From: CAYSHJ01 sp964589725
GTDB lineage: Bacteria; Planctomycetota; Planctomycetia; Planctomycetales; Planctomycetaceae
Length of the DNA: 11,479 nucleotides
Assembly: GCA_964589725.1 (NCBI GenBank)
Contig: CAZPUJ010000702.1
Location: 1-11,479, forward strand
Direction of reading: 5' to 3'
Shown here: piece by piece, positions 1 through 9,283 of the stretch
How positions within the stretch are numbered: position 1 is the first letter of the stretch
How the letters are laid out: each line of letters begins with the position of its first letter
Notes under the pieces: generated by a model
What the model was told of the DNA's origin: nothing
Seen by the model: the letters and a program-made list of their open reading frames with translations, nothing else
Databases searched by the model: none
Translations under genes and position numbers: made by a program

Positions 1-2890
<2,890 letters not shown>

Positions 2891-2898
2891 GGCGAGGG

Positions 2899-2926
2899 AA
2901 ATCCGAAATCCAAAATCTAAAATCCG
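2899..2926. repeat. Four tandem 7-base repeats (AAATCCG type) just upstream of leuS
   Basis: Four consecutive heptamers read AAATCCG, AAATCCA, AAATCTA, AAATCCG, ending 9 bases before the leuS start codon. Read on the leuS strand this is a T-rich GATTT-type leader occupying the place where a ribosome binding site would be expected. No role is established from the sequence. Confidence 0.7.
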
Positions 2927-2981
2927 AAACGGGGCGAGAGTGTATGCGCGATGTCTGGCAGTGACGAGGGACGCTGTTGAC

Positions 2982-3165
2982 CTCGTTCCCAAGCTCCGCC
3001 AGGGAATGACTCCACGAAGCTCCGCTTCGTGAATTGTGCTGCGAAACGGAACACATGTCGGCACCTTCACAACACTCAGAGTGGTGCCGCCAGAACTCCC
3101 ACAGGGGAACAGCGACGTGAAGCCGAGCTTCCGGGAGGCATTCCCAAGCGGAGCTTGGGAACGAG
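2982..3165. repeat. 184-base element bounded by inverted repeats in the leuS-thiG intergenic region
   Basis: Bases 2982-3008 and 3139-3165 are inverted copies matching at 25 of 27 positions (CTCGTTCCCAAGCTCCGC at the left end). The similarity continues inward for about 19 bases with 16 matches. The right end is itself a perfect hairpin with a 9-base stem and 3-base loop (3141-3149/3153-3161). A second perfect hairpin, stem 8 and loop 3, is at 3013-3031. There is no room for a transposase and no coding frame I believe. It fills most of the 373 bases between the divergent leuS and thiG starts, so it separates their promoters. Confidence 0.75.
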
Positions 3166-3179
3166 CGTGCGCGGAGCTG

Positions 3180-3205
3180 GGCACTCGTTGAGTTTGATGA
3201 GTGCC
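3180..3205 (+). promoter_or_regulatory. Hairpin in the thiG leader
   Basis: GGCACTC at 3180-3186 pairs perfectly with GAGTGCC at 3199-3205 around a 12-base loop, and CTGG/CCAG can extend the stem past a one-base bulge. It ends 58 bases before the chosen thiG start. It has no T-run, so it is not a standard terminator, and I could not match the region to the TPP riboswitch consensus. A leader structure is only a suggestion. Confidence 0.3.
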
Positions 3206-3263
3206 AGACTTACACTCGCGCTGTGTCAGGGAAATGATTCGGGAGTTCGAGAGAGGTGATTTC

Positions 3264-4097
3264 GTGTCAGGAGCCATGCAAGACAAGCCGCTCGTTTTGG
3301 GCAAGCACGTGTTGCAGTCGCGGCTGATTGTCGGGACGGGGAAGTATCCGACCTACGAGCTGATGCAGCAGTGCCTGGAAGCCAGCGGCTCGGAAGTCAT
3401 CACGGTCGCGGTGCGGCGCGAGCGGTTGGTCGACGCGGCCGGCAGAAACATTCTCGATTTCATCGACCTGTCCAAGTACACGATCCTGCCCAACACGGCC
3501 GGATGCTTCACGTCGGAAGACGCAGTGCGAGTCGCCCGGCTGGGGCGTGAGATTCTGGAGGGTCTCGAAAACCCCGGCGCGGACTGGGTCAAACTGGAAG
3601 TGCTTGGCGACAAGAAGACGTTGCTACCCGATCCGATCGCGACGCTGCAAGCCACCGAGCAACTCGTGGCTGACGGGTTTCAAGTGCTTGTCTACGCGAC
3701 CGACGACCCGATCACGGCTCGGCGATTGAAATCCGCCGGAGCGACGTCGGTTATGCCGGCCGGCAGTCCGATCGGCAGCGGACAAGGAGTGCTCAATCCG
3801 AACAACATTCGCATTTGTCTCGAATACTTGAAAGAGAATGACCCCGAGTATCCCGTGATCATCGACGCCGGTGTCGGAACGGCGAGCGACGTCGCGTTCG
3901 GAATGGAACTCGGCTGCGACGGCGTGCTGCTCAACACGGGCATCGCGGGAGCGGCCGATGCGCGGCGCATGGCTTATGCGATGAAGCTCGCCTGTATCGC
4001 GGGACGGCAAGCGTTCTTGTCAGGCCGCATTCCGAAGAAGCTGTACGCGACGGCATCGAGTCCGGAATTGGGCGTGATCTCGCGGGGTGGTAGGTGA
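3264..4097 (+). CDS. thiG: Thiazole synthase ThiG
   Basis: Forms the thiazole phosphate moiety of thiamine in the cytoplasm from 1-deoxy-D-xylulose 5-phosphate, dehydroglycine and the ThiS thiocarboxylate. The 277-residue product spans the whole family length. Seen directly: the N-terminal SRLIVGTGKY; the Schiff-base lysine in WVKLEVLGD (K110); VMPAGSPIGSGQG; and the phosphate-binding end DAGVGTASD followed by GCDGVLLNTGIAGA of the TIM barrel. GTG at 3264 is chosen because GAGAGGTGAT lies at the right distance upstream; ATG at 3276 is a close alternative, and the frame remains open up to 3201. No thiS, thiF, thiH/thiO or thiC lies in the window, so its partners must be elsewhere. It is divergent from leuS and converges on the DUF1573 gene across a palindrome. 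Confidence 0.96.
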   Translation: MSGAMQDKPLVLGKHVLQSRLIVGTGKYPTYELMQQCLEASGSEVITVAVRRERLVDAAGRNILDFIDLSKYTILPNTAGCFTSEDAVRVARLGREILEGLENPGADWVKLEVLGDKKTLLPDPIATLQATEQLVADGFQVLVYATDDPITARRLKSAGATSVMPAGSPIGSGQGVLNPNNIRICLEYLKENDPEYPVIIDAGVGTASDVAFGMELGCDGVLLNTGIAGAADARRMAYAMKLACIAGRQAFLSGRIPKKLYATASSPELGVISRGGR

Positions 4098-4123
4098 GCG
4101 ATGCATACCTTGCACGGCCCTCG

Positions 4124-4215
4124 ATGAGACATTCTCGCGAGCGGGGCGGCGTCAGCCCCCAGGTGCTGCGGCGAATACACCGGGGGGCTGACGCCGCCCC
4201 GCTCGCCTGTCTCAT
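4124..4215. repeat. Palindromic element between convergent thiG and DUF1573 gene (same family as the leuS copy)
   Basis: Arms 4137-4160 and 4183-4206 are perfect 24-base reverse complements around a 22-base spacer. An outer 8-base pair, ATGAGACA (4124-4131) and TGTCTCAT (4208-4215), extends the stem past short unpaired bases. The arms match the leuS copy at 1935-2036 except for one base missing symmetrically from both arms there. It sits between two gene ends that point at each other, where it could fold in either transcript and serve as a bidirectional terminator or 3'-end stabiliser. There is no T-run. Confidence 0.88.
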
Positions 4216-4278
4216 TCCCGGCCGCGCGAGGAATAGAACGCGCTTCCGCTTGTTCGTTCCACGCAAACGAAAGCACGC

Positions 4279-5304
4279 TCACGAGCCGGTTGGTTCAGCG
4301 ACTCGGCCCATCGCTTTGAACGTGATCGGTTGTGGCCGGCCGGCCACGGGGACGGTGAACTCTTCTTGAATCATGCCGGACTTATCGGGCGCGGTAATCG
4401 TCATCGGCAACACGTGGACTTGGCTGGCGCTCGTCGGCAGACGGACTTTGAAGATGCCCGTATCCGAGTCGCATTCGATCTTTTCAATTTCGATTGGCTG
4501 CTTGCCTTTGATGACGATGTTGAATTGCTTCGCCTCGCCCGGCTTGAGCAGGCCCAGCGACACGATGGCGGGAGTGATTATCACATCGGCTTCGACATTC
4601 GCCTCGACCAGCAGCGGGACTTGCGGGCTGCTTGGGTCATCGGTGACCACAGTCAGTTGTTCGCGAATTGCACCGATAGGCGAGTTCGCGGGGAGCGTCA
4701 CCACGATGTCGTAATCGACTCGTCCGCTGCCGCGAGCTGTCTCGACGGCTTTGGCCAGCACCGATTCACTGCGGGAGCGAATCTCTTTGATCTGCCAATT
4801 TCCGCGGCCCGCGTACCGCAGTTTGATCTTGCGAGTCGCCTCTTTGCCGTACTCGACCGCGCCGAAATTGACCGAACCGGGATCAAACACTACATCGGTG
4901 CGGATGTAGGCGGTGATGGGAATCGTGACCTTGGCGTAAACCGGCGCGTCGATCGTGATGATCAGGTTCGAATCCTTCCGCCGATCGAATTTGTGCGTGT
5001 TCATGGTGACTTCGACGAACCCTTCCTCCAGGCTTTCGAGAGTCGTCTTGCTGGGCTTGCCGGCCGAGCAGCCACAGGTGGTGGTCACTTCGGCGATGTG
5101 AACCTGTTGCTTGTAGAAGTTGGTGATCTTCACGCGGGCGACGGCGTCCGAGCCTTTGGCCACAACCCCGAAGTCGATGTTCCGCTGATCGAACATCTTC
5201 TCAGCCCAGGTCTGTTCTTGAGCCGACGCGGTGGCGGAGACGGTGCAGAACACACCCAGGAACCAGGCAAAACAAACACGCTGCGGACAAAAAACGCTCA
5301 ACAT
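4279..5304 (-). CDS. Exported DUF1573-family protein with three Ig-like repeats
   Basis: Function unknown. Residues 1-28 form a signal peptide, with a hydrophobic core and an SATASA-like cleavage site before QEQ, so the protein is exported. Three similar units follow, each opening with a strand like NIDFGVVAKG (near 43), SVNFGAVEYG (near 145) and IVSLGLLKPG (near 248), as in ASH/MSP-type beta-sandwich domains. The first carries the DUF1573 signature TTTCGCSAGKPS, with two cysteines at about 77 and 79. ATG at 5304 is used; an in-frame GTG at 5313 would add three residues. Neither has a strong ribosome binding site. DUF1573 proteins are numerous in planctomycetes and Bacteroidetes, but no biochemical role can be inferred here. 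It converges on thiG. Confidence 0.88.
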   Translation of the reverse strand: MLSVFCPQRVCFAWFLGVFCTVSATASAQEQTWAEKMFDQRNIDFGVVAKGSDAVARVKITNFYKQQVHIAEVTTTCGCSAGKPSKTTLESLEEGFVEVTMNTHKFDRRKDSNLIITIDAPVYAKVTIPITAYIRTDVVFDPGSVNFGAVEYGKEATRKIKLRYAGRGNWQIKEIRSRSESVLAKAVETARGSGRVDYDIVVTLPANSPIGAIREQLTVVTDDPSSPQVPLLVEANVEADVIITPAIVSLGLLKPGEAKQFNIVIKGKQPIEIEKIECDSDTGIFKVRLPTSASQVHVLPMTITAPDKSGMIQEEFTVPVAGRPQPITFKAMGRVAEPTGS

Positions 5305-5369
5305 GATGGTCACTCGCTAGGAGAGGGGCGTGTGGTGTGAGGTGGTCCCGCCACGCTCACATTCGCGTG

Positions 5370-5398
5370 AAAAAAGCTCACTCGTCCTCCAGGTGAGC
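5370..5398 (-). terminator. Candidate intrinsic terminator or attenuator upstream of the DUF1573 gene
   Basis: On the minus strand GCTCAC (from 5398) pairs with GTGAGC (to 5376) around an 11-base loop and is followed directly by six Ts (5375-5370). The stem is only 6 base pairs, so it is weak. It lies 310 bases past the dioxygenase stop and 66 bases before the DUF1573 start, so it could end the first transcript or attenuate the second. Confidence 0.35.
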
Positions 5399-5528
5399 CG
5401 CCCAGGCGGTTGCTGCGGTAGATCAATTCCGCCACGGAGAGTGGCAAGATCGACGACCGCGATGGCCTGCGATTCAGCCAGCGGACGTTGGATCAATGCC
5501 TGTCCCCATCGGCAAAATCTGCGAGTTG

Positions 5529-5557
5529 ACGTTAGTCCTGGGTCTCGAAAATGTCAA
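5529..5557 (-). promoter_or_regulatory. Candidate sigma-70-type promoter for the DUF1573 gene
   Basis: On the minus strand a perfect TTGACA (5557-5552) is followed after 17 bases by TAACGT (5534-5529), which matches TATAAT at only three positions. It is about 225 bases upstream of the DUF1573 start, with the candidate terminator between. Support is modest because promoter consensus is poorly known in planctomycetes. Confidence 0.25.
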
Positions 5558-5707
5558 CGACCTATTACCGAACCGACGCAGGGTTTGTGCAAACCCTACA
5601 ACCGAGCTAACGTGACTCGGCACGGCGTGCTCGATTCCTGCCACCGGAAAAAGGACCAGGGGAGCAACGGCGATCCGGAGAATCGGCGGCAAAGAGGACA
5701 ACGCGAC

Positions 5708-6514
5708 TCACCGAACAGCTTGCTGTCGCCGCGACTGTGTCCGGCCGATTTCCTTAATTTTGTCGTCCGGCCATTTTTCGAGCGGCGTGTAACGCGGATG
5801 CCGCGAGTCTTTGTACGGGTTGTTGTGGCGAGCGTTGTAACAACAGATGAACGCCCACCGCGGATTGTCACTGTGGTTCTGATCGGACCGGTGCAGCAAA
5901 TTGCTGTCAAAGAAAACTGCCGAGCCGGGATCAAGCTCGCAGTAAACCAACTCGAACCGTTCGAGTGCCGCCTGGACTCGTTCGAGGTCTGCGCCGGTTT
6001 GGTCTCCCACTTTGCCGTGGTCGATGCGTCCCATCCGGTGCGAGCCGCGCAGCACCTGCAGGCAGCCGTTCGCTTGCGTGGCCTTGTCGAGCGCGATCAT
6101 GCAACTGGCCAGGTGCGGAAACAAACAACCGTTGTGATACCAGTAGCCATAATCCTGATGCCAAGCCCACGCGCCGCCGATGCGCGGTTCCTTCAAAATC
6201 ATCTTGTGGTGATAGTGATAGACCTCGTCTGCCAGGAGCGTTTCCATCGCGTGAACAATTCGCTCGCTGCGGACGATCGCGCCGTAAATCGAGTCGGTTG
6301 GCAAGTCATTGCTGACCACCAAGTCGATCGTGCCTCCCTCGCCATCCGCGCGGCGAGCGACTTTCTGTTTCAACTCGTGATCCGCGCGGGCGATCTCACT
6401 CAACAACGTCACTTCCTCGCCATCAAGCAAGTTGGGGACGATGAAGAAGCCGTCCTCTGCAAAATGGTTAATCTGGTCGGAGTTGATGCGGAAGACACTC
6501 ATGGTTGGGTCCAT
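5708..6514 (-). CDS. PhyH-family Fe(II)/2-oxoglutarate-dependent dioxygenase
   Basis: Likely a cytoplasmic, non-heme iron oxygenase that hydroxylates a small molecule using 2-oxoglutarate and oxygen; the substrate cannot be read from the sequence. The 268-residue product has the family's usual length. The iron-binding triad is visible: H119 and D121 in WHQDYGYW, and H208 in FFDSNLLHRSDQN. R219 in NPRWAF is the probable 2-oxoglutarate anchor. The N-terminal FAEDGFFIVPNLL is also typical of phytanoyl-CoA dioxygenase relatives, a family that includes ectoine hydroxylase, but nothing nearby suggests ectoine synthesis. ATG at 6514 is used; ATG at 6502 is possible, and neither has a clear ribosome binding site. 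It is divergent from the lipoprotein gene, starts 102 bases apart. Confidence 0.9.
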   Translation of the reverse strand: MDPTMSVFRINSDQINHFAEDGFFIVPNLLDGEEVTLLSEIARADHELKQKVARRADGEGGTIDLVVSNDLPTDSIYGAIVRSERIVHAMETLLADEVYHYHHKMILKEPRIGGAWAWHQDYGYWYHNGCLFPHLASCMIALDKATQANGCLQVLRGSHRMGRIDHGKVGDQTGADLERVQAALERFELVYCELDPGSAVFFDSNLLHRSDQNHSDNPRWAFICCYNARHNNPYKDSRHPRYTPLEKWPDDKIKEIGRTQSRRQQAVR

Positions 6515-6616
6515 CGCATAGTCGTGGCCATTTCAAACGAGCGACTCGACTGTAGCACTCGAGGTCAGAACAATGTACCCGGCCATCCGGCCGCATTGTG
6601 TTGAGGAGCATCGTTC

Positions 6617-7702
6617 ATGCGAAACTTGTGGCGATTCGTTGGGATTTTGTCGCTCGTGCTGAGCGGTTGTTCGGGCTCTGCCGAAACGTCTTCGACAAGT
6701 CCGCCGGAAGGCTCCGCCGCAGCGACTTCGTCCACGGCTCCGGTGGTCAAAGCGGACGAAGCCGTGCGCCGAGTGCTTGATGGACTGCGGCAGGGCCAGG
6801 CCCGAGCCGTTTGGGACTTTTTTCCGCCATCGTATCGCGAGGACATTCAGCGCACGATTCATGACATGGCGCTCCGGTTGGACGAAAAGAACTGGCGGCA
6901 ATTCGTGGCCATCGTGAACAAGGCTCGTCGAGTGCTGTCAGAAAAAAAGACCGTGTTGTTCGCTGCGGACGTCCAAGTGGACCGTCCGTCGAGATCGGCG
7001 ATCGTCCTGGAATTAGAGTCACTCATCCGAATTCTGGATGTCGTTGTAGAAAGTGAGCTCTCGGACTTGCCGCGACTCCAGACAATCGACGTCGGACGAT
7101 TCCTGGACACGTCCGGCGACAAATTCTTACTAGCGTTGGTGAACTTGTCCGCCGAGACATCCGCCTCCGATGCCGGCATCAAACATAGTCATCTGGCTCC
7201 CGCCGATCCGTTCGCCGCGTTGGCCAACGTGAAGGTCACGTTGGTCTCCGCCACGGCCGATCAGGCCATCGTTCAATTCTTTTTTGAGGGCCAGCTCGCC
7301 ACCGAATACGCGTTCGTGTGCGTCGAAGGGCACTGGCTGCCGAAGTCGCTGGCGGATGGTTGGGAATCCAGTTTGGCTGAAACGCGGAGACAATGCCTGG
7401 CGTGGGCGGATGGCTTGCGCGAGCATCCTGAATCGTGGCAGGCTCGCATCGCTGCCGTCGATGATCTGCTCAACGACTTGGCCAGCGCGACTAACGCTGA
7501 AGAATCAGAGCAACGTTGGCAGGTTCGACTGAAAAAACTCGTCGCCGAGTGGCTGGGATCGCCGCCACTAACGAGTGACTCGCCCAGCGTCGAAGCGGCG
7601 GAGACTTCCCGCAAACCTTCGGCATCGGGCGAAAAGGACGTGACGTCGCCTCGCAAAATCAAGCGGCCGGACACGGAAGTGCTCTTGCCCGACGAGCCTT
7701 AA
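6617..7702 (+). CDS. Putative lipoprotein of unknown function
   Basis: I do not recognise the family. The first 18 residues are a lipoprotein signal: a basic start (MRNLWR), a hydrophobic stretch and the lipobox LSGC with the lipidated cysteine at 18. A low-complexity Ser/Thr/Ala/Pro linker (about 19-45) follows. The body (about 46-300) is mixed helical and strand sequence; VDEAVRRVL-like helices and a conserved-looking FFEGQLATEYAFVCVEGHWLPKS segment resemble proteins that test a 'quantity of stress' domain, but this is not assignable. The C-terminal 50 residues are polar and probably disordered. The start is supported by GAGGAG eight bases upstream of ATG. 361 residues; no cysteine besides C18 and one or two in the body. 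It precedes the halogenase-like gene in the same direction, but a 100-base palindrome lies between them. Confidence 0.82.
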   Translation: MRNLWRFVGILSLVLSGCSGSAETSSTSPPEGSAAATSSTAPVVKADEAVRRVLDGLRQGQARAVWDFFPPSYREDIQRTIHDMALRLDEKNWRQFVAIVNKARRVLSEKKTVLFAADVQVDRPSRSAIVLELESLIRILDVVVESELSDLPRLQTIDVGRFLDTSGDKFLLALVNLSAETSASDAGIKHSHLAPADPFAALANVKVTLVSATADQAIVQFFFEGQLATEYAFVCVEGHWLPKSLADGWESSLAETRRQCLAWADGLREHPESWQARIAAVDDLLNDLASATNAEESEQRWQVRLKKLVAEWLGSPPLTSDSPSVEAAETSRKPSASGEKDVTSPRKIKRPDTEVLLPDEP

Positions 7703-7738
7703 AACCACAATGTCCTTGGGGCGGGGAACCGCAACCAA

Positions 7739-7838
7739 ACTAACCCGAAGCGTCAGCGAGGGCGGGCGCTCCGATTGACGGAGATTTCTCAATCCCAACT
7801 TTGTGAAACGCCCGCCCTCGCTGACGCTTCGGGTTAGT
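7739..7838. repeat. Perfect 30-base inverted repeat (100-base palindromic element) upstream of the halogenase-like gene
   Basis: Arms 7739-7768 and 7809-7838 are exact reverse complements over 30 bases, with a 40-base spacer. The arm begins ACTAACCCGAAGCGTCAGCG and continues into a GGGCGGGCG run. It starts 37 bases after the lipoprotein stop and ends 108 bases before the next gene's ATG, so it could close the first transcript. It shares the 8-base core GCGTCAGC with the elements at 1935-2036 and 4124-4215 but is otherwise a different family. An open frame starting at a GTG in the right arm (7803) joins the downstream gene in frame. Confidence 0.9.
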
Positions 7839-7946
7839 GTGTCGGCTCAAATTCTTTGCGTGCCACAAAGATTTCAAACGTTTGCAGTGCATATCGCCAA
7901 ACCTCGGACGCAACGTGTTGTTCACTTCTTGGATTCAGAAAGTCCA

Positions 7947-9275
7947 ATGATGTCCTCACTACGATTCGAAGACTCTTCCGACGTGGTCGTCATCGGCGGT
8001 GGGCCCGCAGGCTCCACCGTCTCGACGCTGATTGCCCAGAAGGGCCATCGCGTGACGCTGTTCGAGCGCGAGCACTTTCCGCGATTCCACATCGGCGAGT
8101 CGCTGATCCCGGAGACCTACTGGGTGCTCCAGCGGCTGAACATGTTGGAGAAGATGAAGCACAGCCCCTTCGTCAAGAAGCACAGCGTCCAATTCGTCAG
8201 CGCGAGCGGGAAGTTGTCGGCGCCGTTTTATTTTTGGGACAACAAGCCGCACGAGTGTTCGCAGACCTGGCAGGTCGTCCGCAGCGAATTCGATTTGATG
8301 ATGCTCAACAACGCGCGCGAGCACGGCGTGCAAGCTCACGAAGGCGTGCGCGTGCTGGATTTGCTATTCGACAACGGCCGAGCTGCGGGCGTGAAGATTC
8401 AGACGGAAGACGGCACTCAGCGAGAAGTGCGGGCCTCGGTGGTTGTCGACGCCAGCGGACAGAGCACCATGTTGCAGAATCGCTTCAAACTGCGGCAGTG
8501 GGATCCGGTGTTGAACAAAGGAGCGATCTGGACGTATTGGGAGGGAGCCTATCGAGACACCGGCCGCGATGAAGGAGCCACGATCGTCCTGCAAACGGCC
8601 GATAAGCAGGGATGGTTTTGGAACATCCCGCTGCACCGGAACGTCGTCAGCCTCGGAGTCGTGGCGCCCTTTAATTATCTCTTCAAAGGTCGCGGCAGCC
8701 ACGAGCAAACTTATCAGGAAGAAGTGGATCGCTGCCCAGCCGTCAAAGAGCGAGTGGCGAACGCTCGCCGCGTGACCGGCTACTTCGCCACCAAAGATTA
8801 TTCGTATCGCTCGAAGCAAGTCGCCGGCGATGGCTGGGTGCTGATCGGTGACGCGTTCGGATTTCTCGACCCGTTGTATTCGTCGGGCGTGTTGCTGGCC
8901 TTGAAGTCGGGAGAACTTGCCGCCGACGCCATCGTGGCGGGACTGGCGGCCAACGACCTCTCCGCCGCACGGCTCGGTCATTGGGGTCCGATGTTCAATC
9001 AAGGCGTGGACCGTATGCGCCGCTTGGTCTGCGAGTACTACGAAGGCTTCAGCTTCGGCCGATTCGTGAAACAGTTTCCGCATTTCACCGGGACGATCAC
9101 GGACCTGCTGATCGGTGACCTGTTCACCGACAAAGTGGACTGCGTGTGGGGACCGATGGAATCGCTGTATGCCCAAGAGAAGCGTCCGCCGGTCGGGTGG
9201 GATTCCGGTACGCCGCCGGAAATCGCCGAGACCAAAGTCAACGAGTTGTTTCTGCCGGCGGGACCGCGTCCATAG
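7947..9275 (+). CDS. Flavin-dependent halogenase-like monooxygenase
   Basis: FAD-dependent oxidoreductase of the tryptophan-halogenase/geranylgeranyl-reductase superfamily, 442 residues. The FAD-binding GGGPAGS lies at 17-23 and FPRFHIGESLIP at 44-55, the form typical of halogenases. WFWNIP at 223-228 fits the halogenase motif WxWxIP, which separates halogenases from ordinary monooxygenases. GDAFGFLDPLYSSG at 301-314 contacts FAD and is close to the phenolic and pyrrole halogenases. A lysine pair at 77-78 lies about where those enzymes have their catalytic lysine, but I cannot align it. A carrier-protein-bound or free phenolic substrate is possible; no biosynthetic cluster, flavin reductase or carrier protein is in the window. 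The start is ATG at 7947 or 7950. The frame opens earlier, at 7803, but those 48 codons come from a palindromic repeat and precede the FAD fold. It converges on the kinase gene. Confidence 0.88.
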   Translation: MMSSLRFEDSSDVVVIGGGPAGSTVSTLIAQKGHRVTLFEREHFPRFHIGESLIPETYWVLQRLNMLEKMKHSPFVKKHSVQFVSASGKLSAPFYFWDNKPHECSQTWQVVRSEFDLMMLNNAREHGVQAHEGVRVLDLLFDNGRAAGVKIQTEDGTQREVRASVVVDASGQSTMLQNRFKLRQWDPVLNKGAIWTYWEGAYRDTGRDEGATIVLQTADKQGWFWNIPLHRNVVSLGVVAPFNYLFKGRGSHEQTYQEEVDRCPAVKERVANARRVTGYFATKDYSYRSKQVAGDGWVLIGDAFGFLDPLYSSGVLLALKSGELAADAIVAGLAANDLSAARLGHWGPMFNQGVDRMRRLVCEYYEGFSFGRFVKQFPHFTGTITDLLIGDLFTDKVDCVWGPMESLYAQEKRPPVGWDSGTPPEIAETKVNELFLPAGPRP

Positions 9276-9283
9276 CGTTCCGG

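Larger units (their letters stand above)
5305..5707. other. Gene-free interval between the DUF1573 gene and the PhyH-family gene
   Basis: About 400 bases with no frame I accept on either strand. It holds a candidate terminator (5370-5398), a candidate promoter (5529-5557) and a short perfect hairpin at 5580-5597 (AGGGTTTG/CAAACCCT, 2-base loop) without a T-run. The long plus-strand frame that crosses it continues antisense to the dioxygenase gene and has no recognisable domain, so I treat it as non-coding. Confidence 0.5.

Noticed and set aside
3166..3263. TPP riboswitch in front of thiG
   Set aside because: The conserved CUGAGA and ACCUGAUCUGG-type segments are not found; only a simple hairpin is present.
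4330..5340. A 336-codon plus-strand frame opposite the DUF1573 gene
   Set aside because: The minus frame has a signal peptide and a family signature; the plus frame is rich in Asp, Arg and His, as expected of an antisense shadow.
5580..5597. Hairpin AGGGTTTG/CAAACCCT as a terminator
   Set aside because: The stem is perfect but short, the loop is two bases and no T-run follows on either strand.
5330..6604. A 424-codon plus-strand frame across the gap and the dioxygenase gene
   Set aside because: It is antisense to the PhyH-family gene, shows no domain or ribosome binding site, and its composition is that of a shadow frame in GC-rich DNA.
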